Source: Apostichopus japonicus
Lineage: Eukaryota > Echinodermata > Holothuroidea > Aspidochirotida > Stichopodidae
Assembly: GCF_037975245.1 (NCBI RefSeq)
Contig: NC_092577.1
Span: forward strand, 6,045,001 to 6,109,000
DNA length: 64,000 bases
Direction of reading: 5' to 3'
The notes beneath the pieces are model-generated. The model had not been told where the DNA came from. It did not search any database and saw only the letters and a list, made by a program, of their open reading frames with translations. Below are positions 21,401 to 30,239 of this stretch, piece after piece (the first letter of the stretch is position 1; every line of letters begins with the position of its first letter). The translations under genes were made by a program, and so were the position numbers.

Positions 21401-23343
21401 GGCACATTCCAAAGCAAAAGGAATTGAATAAAGTCATGAAGGCAATTCAAGGAAAGCTGATCAAAAACTATGATCTGCCATTTGATGTAAAGGAGTTGCA
21501 AATTCAACAACAAACTTGTCCTTTCTACAAACCAATTTATGATTTTCTTGCACACGACATTATTCCAGGTAATGTTAAGCATGCTAGAACTGTTCGTTCT
21601 CAAGCAGAGGATTATTTGTTATGTAATAGTTTGTTATTCAGGATATTTTTGCATGAGACTAATGATGCTAAGATGACTCTTCAGTTAGTCGTACCTGAGA
21701 CTATGGTAGAACCAATAATATCTCGATATCATGATGACTTGTTAAGTAATCATCAGGGTGTAATGCGTACATATTTGACCATTAGACAGCATTTCTATCT
21801 GCGCAATATGTTTCAACGCATCAGTAATTATATTCAGGCATGTCTCCGTTGTCAAGAATTCCGTAAGAAACCGGACAAATTGAGACAATATCATGCTCGC
21901 ATTCCTGATTCTTATCGTCCTTTTGACAGACTTAGTCTGGATTTCAAGACTATGCCCACAACGGCTACAGGATTTAAACATTTGATGGTTGTTTGTGATG
22001 AGATCACTAGATTTGTTGTATGTGTTTCTCTTAAGACTCTTGATGCTGAGACAATATGTGAAGCATTATTGCAGAGGGTAGTCACAACCTTTGGTCCACC
22101 GTCTTGTATCATAAGTGATGCGGCAGCTTCTCTTACAGGAAAGTTAGTGGAGCTCTTGAGTAAAGCTTTAGGCATTGAACAAAAGTTCATCAGTGTAAAC
22201 AATCATGGAAGCTTACAGGTTGAAAGACACATTCAGACTCTTTCAAATTTCCTCAAAGTGAACTTAAATCAGTTTGGTACGGATTGGGTACGATTTGTCC
22301 CAACATCAGCCTATGCATATAACACATTTTCCTCTCCTCAGTTAGGTAGCTATAGCCCATTTGAACTTGCATTTGGACGTAAGCCACCAAATCTTACAAA
22401 TTTATCATTCAATCCAATGGCAGGATTATCACAATCTCATGGAGAATATGCTGCATTGTTAAAGAAACGATTTGATCATTTGTCAAGGGTAATGTTAGTC
22501 TTACAAAAGAAGCAACAAGATGCTCAAAATGTTAAGATAAGTGCAAAACTGGACAAAGGTGCAATTTATTCAACGGGTCAATTAGTGTATCTGTATAAGC
22601 CAACGTCTTCTTCCTTGACTGCGAACTCTCGCAAAATTGCTGCAGAATGGTGTGGACCATTAGTGATCCATCAAGTTTTGGATAGGACTCATTATTTGTT
22701 GGCCACCCTCAAAGGAGAAATTCTTAGTGATGTATTCAATTATAACAGGCTTAAACCATGTTTTGTAAGAGCATCTTCTGAAACTAAGAATATCACCAAC
22801 ATTCAGAAATTGCGTCAGGTCTTGAAAACAAAGGGTTCATCAAGTGAAAAGGTTGCACGAATGCGAAATGTTTTGAGTAGTAACACTTCTAATGCAGAAA
22901 ATGTTAATGTCATGCAAGATGCACATATTGAGTTTCATGATGAGTTTGGTAACATTTTGCCAGGGGTAACTTCAGATCACATCATGTGTCTTATGACCAC
23001 TAAGCCAATGAATGTTGCATCCTTTTTAGAAAATAGAGCACATAATGAAGGATTAGCACTTCCATATCCTTCCATGAAAGATAGCATATTAAGGCAAAAG
23101 AAAGTTTTTGCAAATGCTCCACAAGGAGACATGAAAGTCCAACGTGCTCGATACAAATTGGGTGAATTACAGGTTCTGGTCACCTATCAGACACCATGTT
23201 TTCCATCAGGCTTTAAGAGTCATGATTTTTGGTGGAATGTAGGAAAATATTCCAACACAGGGGAAATAATGAATTTTCTCCATGAAAAGGGATTGAACAT
23301 TACAGGCAGTCCAGGCAGGATGTTGCAAACATTATATGGTTAA
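18406..23343 (+). CDS. pol: Pol polyprotein: protease, RT, RNase H, integrase
   Basis: An open frame of about 1,640 codons without its own convincing ATG, so probably translated by -1 shift from gag; the frame opens just after a TAA at about 18403. Residues below count from 18469. Protease: LLFDSGATRS, catalytic DSGA 62-65. Reverse transcriptase: VVTDFRYLN, LPQGLNLSPAIFQ and the active-site box HHDDIIVYS (526-534), where the usual first residue Y or F is H. RNase H: YSDTS with D680. A Ser/Thr/Pro/Gln-rich linker follows. Integrase: HHCC zinc site (YHDDLLSNHQG ... CLRCQ), then a DDE core at D1158, D1217 and E1252 (34 residues between the last two, one fewer than usual). About 190 residues past the integrase end (from about residue 1435) match nothing I recognise. 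No internal stops. Confidence 0.93.
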   Translation, partial: CKESTNTEFSLGSTYDCTHHTVTPDKVPSKGRSKRKANNIWKNSNIPSSRYTGNDRNVDIQLDTRNFVRGTLHDGKGISLLFDSGATRSIISSSTVQNSKYLSSIQPVSVDVVNLKLGNGQFIHAYSTITFQVKIQGHEFQLSALIAANLTGIDLILGSQTLKELNGSLDFTTNCFRIKQAKVFLRPVQRFVIYPGQQRYITVQGRLPLYARNADMVIKPFPLISRMCPSRMLVKMHKGRTKILLRNMGNRKFFLNPSRTVAHLDLADIITVTEDIPTDSLDFLNVMRDIEKPSLFRTNSDSKENRDAITRYNLHRYPHLTADDPLVSKSEQEIMRDNINLEQSILNASETESIYEFLDSHRDAFSLYGELSHCPNYEADITLTNDEPFYIRPYRLSDEDKVIVASELDKLVRLGILAVGHQSYTSPVFLIPKKGTKDKRVVTDFRYLNSRIKRLNHPFPLLNETIRTIGYSGAKILGVLDLKSAFFCLPLSVHAQQYTGIASFHGGKHYYYKRLPQGLNLSPAIFQSQINDILATIPNSNKFCIAHHDDIIVYSADKRSHKQHLQAIFKVLMDNGLKISPKKCSIFQNSVRYMGHLLSITPEGEACIQPLHDRCAAIRNTPKPHNVKSVRRFVGAVNYVASFFPNIQALLRPLHHLSRKRKVFKWTEEHQCAFQSIKELLCNPPILHMPQKYGRFVLYSDTSRVATGSYLTQRVNGKENIIAYYSKILPPACQRYSVTELEIQGLFINVTAFKHLLQNVEFEAYVDHSAIVELFKSKQEPATSRLRKLLFKLSEYTFQVGYKKGSELVLADYLSRASQEFHSEIDQVAQEVSSCEDFSTPPKETFHPIMTRSMARSMGVKVPDLFPNKVTKESKQDSPAKVSTNRVKRTSIPKATHSSDHVTQRPQSESQKTTTPVISTDKRETYSQRPTITMPIENRHTFSPDVLVVPNFTSVSQPTEPRLVDQNRHRVPEVIREPPPELFAQPKPVITNIDRLVTGHIPKQKELNKVMKAIQGKLIKNYDLPFDVKELQIQQQTCPFYKPIYDFLAHDIIPGNVKHARTVRSQAEDYLLCNSLLFRIFLHETNDAKMTLQLVVPETMVEPIISRYHDDLLSNHQGVMRTYLTIRQHFYLRNMFQRISNYIQACLRCQEFRKKPDKLRQYHARIPDSYRPFDRLSLDFKTMPTTATGFKHLMVVCDEITRFVVCVSLKTLDAETICEALLQRVVTTFGPPSCIISDAAASLTGKLVELLSKALGIEQKFISVNNHGSLQVERHIQTLSNFLKVNLNQFGTDWVRFVPTSAYAYNTFSSPQLGSYSPFELAFGRKPPNLTNLSFNPMAGLSQSHGEYAALLKKRFDHLSRVMLVLQKKQQDAQNVKISAKLDKGAIYSTGQLVYLYKPTSSSLTANSRKIAAEWCGPLVIHQVLDRTHYLLATLKGEILSDVFNYNRLKPCFVRASSETKNITNIQKLRQVLKTKGSSSEKVARMRNVLSSNTSNAENVNVMQDAHIEFHDEFGNILPGVTSDHIMCLMTTKPMNVASFLENRAHNEGLALPYPSMKDSILRQKKVFANAPQGDMKVQRARYKLGELQVLVTYQTPCFPSGFKSHDFWWNVGKYSNTGEIMNFLHEKGLNITGSPGRMLQTLYG

Positions 23344-24547
23344 TATGTGTAACTGCATATTGCTTTAAGTTCAGATGAACAGGTGTTTTACCCACGATTG
23401 TATGAATGGAATGCGTCATGGCATTTACCTGCATACCTATTAAGTGGAAGTCATTGTACTGTATGGTGTAACAATATAAGCTTTATTGTTAAAACCACCA
23501 CTAAGTGACCTAGTTTCATCTTTTATAACAAATGTGTAATGAGTATACCTTATTTCTCCTTATGAATTCGTTCTAACGTTTACCCGGCAATTAGAACATA
23601 TCCGGAATATTAGCAACATGGGTTTTCATATATTGAGAAATATTTTAAGGATATTTACATTGCATCATTGATGTTATATTGAAGGCTATTCAGAGACAGC
23701 ATTGGTGATATGCAACTTTTGCTTACAGCAACAGTTATCGAAGCAAATGAAAGTATAGATCTTTTGAGGAAGTTATGTATATATTTTCTTTTCCTCAAGA
23801 ATTCATGCAAAAGTAAATTTCATCAAGAAGTTGAAAGACAAGATGTTAAGTATTATGTAATTTGAAGAAAGATTTGTTGATGTCATAGTCTATGGGGTCT
23901 CTTTTATGGTATCGAATATCTAGTACTTTGGTACTTTACTAGATCATTTCGGAGTGCATACCTAGGGTCACCATGCTATCGAGTCACATTTTCTTGATTT
24001 TCTTGAGGTGAATGTATATGATTCACAAGGTTTTGAAACTTTGCCTTCGTTAAAGAGGAGTTTTTTAAATGAGTTTGTAATATTTTAAAGTTCTTTTTTA
24101 ATGTACGAATTTTTTATGGAACGCTAAGCTGTTCTATTCAGTTAAAAGATAACTAAGTCTAGTTATTCTCTGATCTCACCCCAATTCACGGCATGATTTC
24201 ACTTTTGATATAAATGTATTATTGATGTATGAAATGCATAAATGTATTTTCAAAGAGATACTGCATATTTTGCTGTGTCATGTAACTTTAAGATACCTTA
24301 ATGATACTTTCTTTAGATTACATCATATGATGTCATCAATATTGAAGAGGTACACTTCAATTTCAAGGAAATAGTGTCTGTGTATACACCGTATGATCAT
24401 TTTCAAGATGTTAACCTTTGAGATATATGAAAACCATTTATTGAAGTCAATGAATATTAGTGAATGTGCTTACAGTACTCTGCCTTCTTGAGATAATGAT
24501 AAGTTAAAGCAGTATGATGTTAAAATTTTGGAGTATCCAAAAATTTT
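23344..24547 (+). other. Non-coding 3' region of the Gypsy element
   Basis: About 1.2 kb AT-rich with no long ORF and no envelope-like gene between the pol stop and the polypurine tract. Confidence 0.7.
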
Positions 24548-24564
24548 AAAAAGATTGAGGGGGA
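24548..24564 (+). other. Polypurine tract
   Basis: AAAAAGATTGAGGGGGA lies directly before the 3' LTR and is the expected plus-strand primer. It has one TT interruption. Confidence 0.8.
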
Positions 24565-25306
24565 TGTTATGAAATAGTGATACCATCTCTTTGATGTTAC
24601 CGAAACACTCCATCGAGACACCTTACGGGCCTCTTATGTATTTATCTAGGTCATGGATTCAGTTTTCCCACGAGAAGTTTTTAACTATCTTATTGAATCT
24701 TGGTACAGGGCTTTTTCCCAAAATAGATTCCATTATGTCTGTGGAACATTCGAGAAGGTTCTCTCACGTGGTATGGAAGTTTCCATAAGAAAGGGGATGG
24801 ACTTCCAAACTCCCAACCAATCAGGGCAGATCAGTGCCAGTGCACTTATTTTTATATCATTAAGTTAATACAGGATGGTCAGTTCATTGGCTGCCTACTG
24901 ATTGTGCGCAGAGAGATTTGATGGAAGTAAGGTTTAAAAGTAAAAGGAGGCCGAAAGATTGAGCACTCCGTCAGCACTCCGTCAGCAAATTTATCACTTG
25001 GTCAGCAAATTTATCACTCCGCCGAAAGTTCATCACTCCTAATTGTTTAATTGACGGAGTCAAGTCAAGTCAAATCATTGTAATTTAGTTTTATTTGTAA
25101 AGAGAATCGACAGAGAAGAAATTATACCGAATCATTAATCAAATCTGATCTTGTCAAATTGTTTTTCTGTGAACTCATTGTTTTCGCCCGTTCGAGACAT
25201 CTCCTGAAGAAGCATAAATACGGCATCAAGATATCCCAGTACCTTTCTATCGCGAGTCCCGATATAGTTTTACTATCGGAGGAGCCGGGCTCGTCACAAT
25301 ATTACA
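24565..25306 (+). repeat. 3' LTR
   Basis: 742 bp direct copy of the 5' LTR, followed by the target duplication ATAC (25307-25310). Confidence 0.93.
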
Positions 25307-25706
25307 ATACTTTTAGATCTAGGCCCAACTATAATTTAGCTATCTTATGGAAGTGATCTAGCTGTTATAATTCATATCAATCTACACAATTGCATACAGT
25401 GGGAGTGAGCATTGTTTTAAGCATTGTTAACATGATGCATTGGCTATAAAAGTTGCCTACCTTGTCTGATGAAAGTTTAATGCAAGTTCCTGTTTTGACA
25501 AGTAATCACTATAGGCCATCTGGCTTTCTAGATTCAAACGTACTTGAAGAAATTAGAATCACAACTGATTAAATTGTGTGCATTTTCTTTAGGAATGTTC
25601 ATGTTTTTGGAGGGGTACATGTAAAAAAACTGTTTATGCTCCAAGAAGGTTTTAACACAACTTCATTATGATGGGAATTTTCTTTTCTTTTCTTTGTTGT
25701 AACTTA

Positions 25707-26037
25707 GGAAGCTTCAACTTGGAATTCTATTTGCAAAAGATTTCAGAAAGACCTCAGCAATATGTGTTATTTCTTGGAGGAAGCAAAATACACCCCAAGC
25801 AGTCATTTGTGATCATCCAGAGACATGCCCTACCCCAGAGGACATTTATGAAGCCATTGATGTTTGCTTCAAATTATTCTACGTGTTAAATCTGAATTAT
25901 ACCAAATTGCAAGTCTCGGTGCCTGGGAATTTTTCCAAAAAGTTGTCTACAAGTTGCCTGGTGGTGTGAAACGCAACCAGATTCGAGATTTTTATGCTCA
26001 CCGTGCCGACAAAAAAGACAAAGTTACTGCAGTTTAG
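25707..26037 (+). pseudogene. Exon-like fragment of a degenerate gene, downstream of the retrotransposon
   Basis: After a good acceptor (TTTCTTTGTTGTAACTTAG) the frame reads LQLGILFAKDFRKTSAICVI, then PQAVICDHPETCPTPEDIYE and FKLFYVLNLNYTKLQ. A frame change near 25913 then gives GAWEFFQKVVYKLPGGVKRN followed by DFYAHRADKKDKVTAV before a stop at about 26035. Conserved-looking protein in two frames points to a decayed copy of a real gene. I do not recognise the family with certainty. It may pair with the exon-like block at 15425-15516, the LTR element having landed in the intron. Confidence 0.45.
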
Positions 26038-27135
26038 CAGTTGTCATAGACAGAACTCCATGTTTCCTCATCTCACGGATCAGAATGTATGTAAAGTTGT
26101 TGCTTATTTGGAATTGTCTTTGGGAAGAGCTTTTTCTTTGTGTTTAATTTGGAAAACCAAAGGCACGAGCCAACAACAAAGACAAAGTAACTACAGTGTA
26201 GCAGTCATCATAGACAGTACTCCACGTTTTCTCATCCCACGGATCAGCACAAGGGCGGCGGAAGCACTTTTAATCTGGGGGGGCACCAACGTCAAAGGGC
26301 ACTTTGCAGAAATTCGATTGGACTGATGCAGCCTTATATTTAGTACCTTTTATAACTCTTATTGTATTATCTTATTTGCGTATACACATCACTCCATCAA
26401 CGCCACCCCCCCCCCCCCTCAAGGAAACAATGCATACTAGCACTGCAATATCTAATGTGCAAATTGGGAAACAAGGAAAAAGACAAAATGAGGTGAAATC
26501 ATTATAAAGTCCAAGTCCCTGCACACGCGATCGATACATGCATGAAAGCAAATGAAATATGTCAAAATACTGAAAGAAAAAAAAATTTTCTATGTGTTTT
26601 TCAATGGTTAAACTGATATTATTATGATCATTATTATTGTAAGGACTTTGCCAATAATTCTAACCAATTTGGAAGGGCTATAACACGGCAAATGATTGTA
26701 TGTTATTGGCATGCGATGTAATAACCAACGCATGCCTATATGATATGCACATTAAGATGTTGAACGCGCGCGTAGCGCGCAAAAAATTTTGGTAATATTT
26801 TTCGGGCAAGTCGTTACAGCCCCCCAAATCAAATTGGGCTCCTACGCCTGTGGTAGTAAACATTTAAAACTTCCCGAAATATTTCATTCGACGTGGGTTT
26901 CGCTTTGTAAACTCTTTTTTATTTAGAAATTTTTGTAGAAAAAGGGCACATTTTTAACCTGAGGAAAAGTGGGGGGGCACGTGCCCCCTGTGCCCCCCCG
27001 GTTCCGCCGCCCTTGGATCAGCATATATCTAAAGTTGTTGCTTATTTGAAATTGACTTTGGGAAGAGTTGTTTCTTTGTCTTTAATCTAGAAACCAAAAG
27101 GCATGTGCAAAAAAATAAAGACCAAGTAACTGCAC
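25995..27135 (+). repeat. Tandem duplication of about 165 bp, interrupted by a hAT insertion
   Basis: The block AAAGACAAAGTTACTGCAGT ... ACGGATCAG ... GTTGTTGCTTATTTGGAATT occurs at 25995-26165. It recurs from 26180, is broken by the hAT at 26250-27015, resumes at 27016, and a third partial start appears near 27115. The first unit overlaps the end of the decayed exon-like block, so the repeat probably arose from it. Confidence 0.7.
26250..27015. mobile_element. hAT MITE, GGGCGGCGGAA family, copy 1
   Basis: The ends are CAAGGGCGGCGGAAGC and, reverse-complemented, CAAGGGCGGCGGAACC. Identical duplications GATCAGCA lie at 26242-26249 and 27016-27023. It contains a GGGGGCACGTGCCCCC palindrome (26973-26988) and a nested fragment ending in GGGCTCCTACGCCTG (about 26640-26850) of the same family as the one near 12.8 kb. 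Non-coding. Confidence 0.82.
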
Positions 27136-27629
27136 TGTAGCATTTGAAAATGTTGGCACTTTTAAGTTGACTTAATTCCACAAGACAATACTTTTATAGC
27201 CTAAATTGTTCGTTTTACATTTAACGGGATATATTAAATGGACCTCTTCAATAGGAAGGGGTGTTTAATTGCTGAAAATCCCACATTCTGAATTGTTTGT
27301 GTTGTCATTGCTTTTTGCTCTCTCTTAAATGTAACTTTCTGCTGTGAGCGATTCAAACATGTATCCATATTGTTTACCTAATTACTAGGTAATAATTATT
27401 AACTAAAATAATAATTAACCTTAAACCTTTATAAAATATTTACTAAACGGGTGCGATGTAAACTTTTCTGGCAAAATTTTACATAACAGTATTGTATTTG
27501 CGTTACATAATAAACTTGTAAAACTTTACAAACCAGCAGTTAAATATAAATCCAGAAGTATAAACGAGAGAGCACTATTGTGTGTTGAGAGTCCATTAAG
27601 TATCATCTTGACACAGATGACAAATGAAC

Positions 27630-28075
27630 ACTATGTGGTGGTAATTCTACTCACTGAAGCAGAACTTTGACACCCAGAAGGCCAAAAAATGTGCACTAGA
27701 GTGTTAATTATACTCCCTGAAGTGCAATTTTGACACCCAGAAGTGCTAACGAATGAACACTTTATGGTGTTAATTTTACTTCCTGAAGTGTCATGTTGAC
27801 ACCCAGAAGATTTAACAAATGAACACTTTATTGTGTTAATTTTACTCCCTGTAGTGTACCTTCAACACCAGGAAGTGTTATTTTGACACTTGTATGGGTG
27901 TTGTTAAGGCAACACTCGCAAAGTGTTATATTATGTTACACTTCTGAAGTGTTAATTTAACCCGGTGGGTGTTGTCCCTAATCCAAACAGGGTGGGGTGT
28001 TAAATTCAACACTTCAAAATCGATCACTTCAAACGATTCAAATTTAACACTTCATTTTTTGGAGTGTACTATAAA
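27630..28075. repeat. AACACTTT/GTGTTAAT minisatellite and palindromic AACACTTCA region
   Basis: About four diverged units of roughly 60 bp (ACTCCCTGAAGTG ... TTGACACCCAGAAG ... GAACACTTTATGGTGTTAAT) run to about 27900. Short inverted pieces of GGTGTTAAATTCAACACTTC type follow. It is intergenic with no coding potential. Confidence 0.65.
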
Positions 28076-28079
28076 CACA

Positions 28080-28340
28080 AGCAGTCTATCCAGTATCATA
28101 TATGTCATGGCTATTTACTTTTCGTTTGCCGATTTTCCTTTTTGCCAACCCCGGTTGCGTCCCCTAAAATGTTTGCGTGTGCATGGGAGAGGGCGTTGGG
28201 GGGAGCGGCTTTTCCTGTCCTTAGCCCTTCTGGATACGCCGAAACTCGTATCGAGTTTTAAGCAAGAAAACTTATTCAGAGAGAGGAATTAAATTTCTCC
28301 CGAATGTATTCTAAGCCCTAGGGGGTCTGATTGGGACTTC
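28080..28340 (+). repeat. Diverged segment duplicated at 30.64-30.96 kb
   Basis: TATCCAGTATCA ... TCATGGCTA ... TTTGCCAACC ... CCCTTCTGG ... occurs in the same order at about 30645-30960 with many differences. It is an old duplication or two copies of an unnamed repeat. Confidence 0.55.
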
Positions 28341-28343
28341 AGC

Positions 28344-28961
28344 CAAGGGCGGCGGAACCAGGGGGCACGTGCCCCCCACTTTTCCTCAGGTTAAAAATGT
28401 GCCCTTTTCTACATAAAAATGGAGGTGTCTCAAGTTAGCAAGAGGCCAGGGAACCAGAATAAACACTCGGGAAGGGCCGTTTTCGGCCATCTGAGGGGTT
28501 TGTAAAACCAAAATTTTCTTGTACGCTCCGCGCCAACCGATGGTGGCGCTCCGCTCAGATAGTCGTGCATATAACTTGCAAATCCTGGCTACGCCCCTGA
28601 CTTTTAATGAATTTCTGTGGGTCAAACTCAAAGCTATTTTAAGATATTAACAAGAAATAAACTCTGATTCGGAAGATTCCTACATTAGCAACTAGCATGA
28701 TTTCAACTCATTTTGTCTCAAAAGAAAACTTGTTCCTTGTTTCCCAATTTGCACATTGGATATTGCAGTGCTAGTATGCATATTTTCTTTGGGGGGGGGG
28801 GGTTCATAAAGGGATGTGTATAAGCAAATATGATAATACAATTAGAGTTATAAAGGGTACTAAATATAAGGCTGCATCAGTCCAATCGAATTTCTGCAAA
28901 GTGCCCTTTGATGTCGGTGCCCCCCCCCCCCCCCAGATTAAAAGTGCTTCCGCCGCCCTTG
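28344..28961. mobile_element. hAT MITE, GGGCGGCGGAA family, copy 2 (inverted relative to copy 1)
   Basis: The ends CAAGGGCGGCGGAACC and CAAGGGCGGCGGAAGC are flanked by identical ACTTCAGC (28336-28343 and 28962-28969). It shares subterminal sequence with copy 1 in reverse order, including GGGGGCACGTGCCCCC (28361-28376). Inside, a fragment ends in CCTGGCTACGCCCCTG (about 28603), the end of another hAT family. Its GGTGGCGCTCCGCTCAGATA stretch also occurs near 13.95 kb. Confidence 0.82.
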
Positions 28962-28969
28962 ACTTCAGC

Positions 28970-29440
28970 TGCACCAGTTTCTGTTCAGATATCTAAAGTC
29001 ATTTATAACAAAAAATAAATACATTTCAAAGAGGAATTCCGTTTTACTGAAATGTATTTGAAAGCCCCAGTATGGTGCAGGGGACGAAGCTCCGGAAGCT
29101 GTAGCAATTTGAGATATTTCTTAATTTCTTACTATTTTATTCCCCCTCCAAATGAATGTCACATGTCCCACTGACCCAATGCCCTTCACCCACTCATTAC
29201 GTATTATAATCTTAGCCATAATCTAAGCGATACTTTTTTTATACATCCCACTGCCTTTGGTATCTTCCAGCCTCCCCGTCCCCACCCCCTTCTGAATTGA
29301 ACCATTTTTCGAAGCCCCTGTACAAGGAGACATTGAACAGGAATAGGTCACGTGGTACCCCAATAAACATTCCACAATAGGCAGATTGTGATCGTCCGTT
29401 TTTAATAGAAAATAAGAGAACAGACGTTAATCCCGTTATT
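28970..29440. other. Spacer before the 49-bp array
   Basis: No gene or clear repeat recognised. Confidence 0.4.
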
Positions 29441-29444
29441 ATAA

Positions 29445-30235
29445 GTTTCATCCACGTGTCCTCATTGGCTCATTCAGATTCCCGTTATCATAAGATTTAT
29501 CCACGTGTTCTCATTGGTTCATTCAGATTCCAGTTATCATAAGGTTCATCCACGTGATCTCTTTGGATCATTCAGATTCCCGTTATCAAAAGGTTTATCC
29601 ACGTGTTCTCATTGGCTCATTCAGATTCCCGTTATCATAAGATTTATCCACGTGTTCTCATTGGCTCATTCAGATTCCCGTTATCATAAGGTTGATCCAC
29701 GTGATCTCTTTGGATCATTCAGATTCCCGTTATCAAAAGGTTTATCCACGTGTTCTCATTGGCTCATTCAGATTCCCGTTATCATAAGATTTATCCACGT
29801 GTTCTCATTGGTTCATTCAGATTCCCGTTATCATAAGGTTGATCCACGTGATCTCTTTGGATCATTCAGATTCCCGTTATAATAAGGTTTATCCACGTGT
29901 ACTCATTGGCTCATTCAAATTCCTGTTATCATAGGGTTTATCCACGTGTTCTCATTTGCTCATTCAGATTCCCGTTTTCATTTCATGTATCTACTTGTCC
30001 TCATTGGCTCATTCAGATTCACATTTTCATTTCATTTATCCACGTGTTCTCATTGGCTCATTTAGATTCTCATTATCATAACGTTATCCACGTGTACTCA
30101 TTGGCTCATTCAAATTCCTGTTATCATAAGGTTTATCCACGTGTTCTCATTGGCTTATACAGATTCCCGTTATCATAAGGTTAATCCACGTGTTCTCATT
30201 AATTCATTAAGATTCACATTATCATTTAATTTATC
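29445..30235. repeat. 49-bp minisatellite with 147-bp higher-order period and CACGTG per unit
   Basis: Sixteen units of the form ATTGGCTCATTCAGATTCCC / GTTATCATAAGGTTTATCC / ACGTGTTCTC. The unit is 49 bp. From about 29455 to 29900 units alternate as three variants (ending GATTTATCC..TTCTC, GGTTGATCC..ATCTC next to TTTGGATC, and CAAAAGGTTTATCC..TTCTC), so the true period there is 147 bp. Fifteen of sixteen units keep a CACGTG E-box. Because 49 is not a multiple of three, apparent ORFs through it repeat every 49 residues and are not genes. Confidence 0.92.
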
Positions 30236-30239
30236 CTCT

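Larger units (their letters stand above)
16067..25306 (+). mobile_element. Complete Ty3/Gypsy LTR retrotransposon
   Basis: A 9,240-bp element bounded by two 742-bp direct LTRs (TGTTATGA...TATTACA) and a 4-bp target duplication ATAC (16063-16066 and 25307-25310). The order is LTR, primer-binding site, leader of about 670 bp, gag, pol (protease, reverse transcriptase, RNase H, integrase), a non-coding tail of about 1.2 kb, polypurine tract, LTR. Integrase after RNase H places it in Ty3/Gypsy. The LTRs appear identical and both frames are open, so the insertion is young and possibly active. There is no envelope-like gene after pol. Confidence 0.93.

Noticed and set aside
18993-23183. Minus-strand ORFs of 63-96 residues across pol
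   Set aside because: They are shadows of the pol frame and have no motifs.
23344-24547. An envelope gene after pol, making the element a retrovirus
   Set aside because: No long ORF, signal peptide or fusion-peptide-like sequence was found there.
29505-30178. Open frames of 93-125 residues through the 49-bp array
   Set aside because: They follow the minisatellite period and contain repeated SDSRYHKVDPRDLF-type blocks. There is no start context, splice site or homologue.
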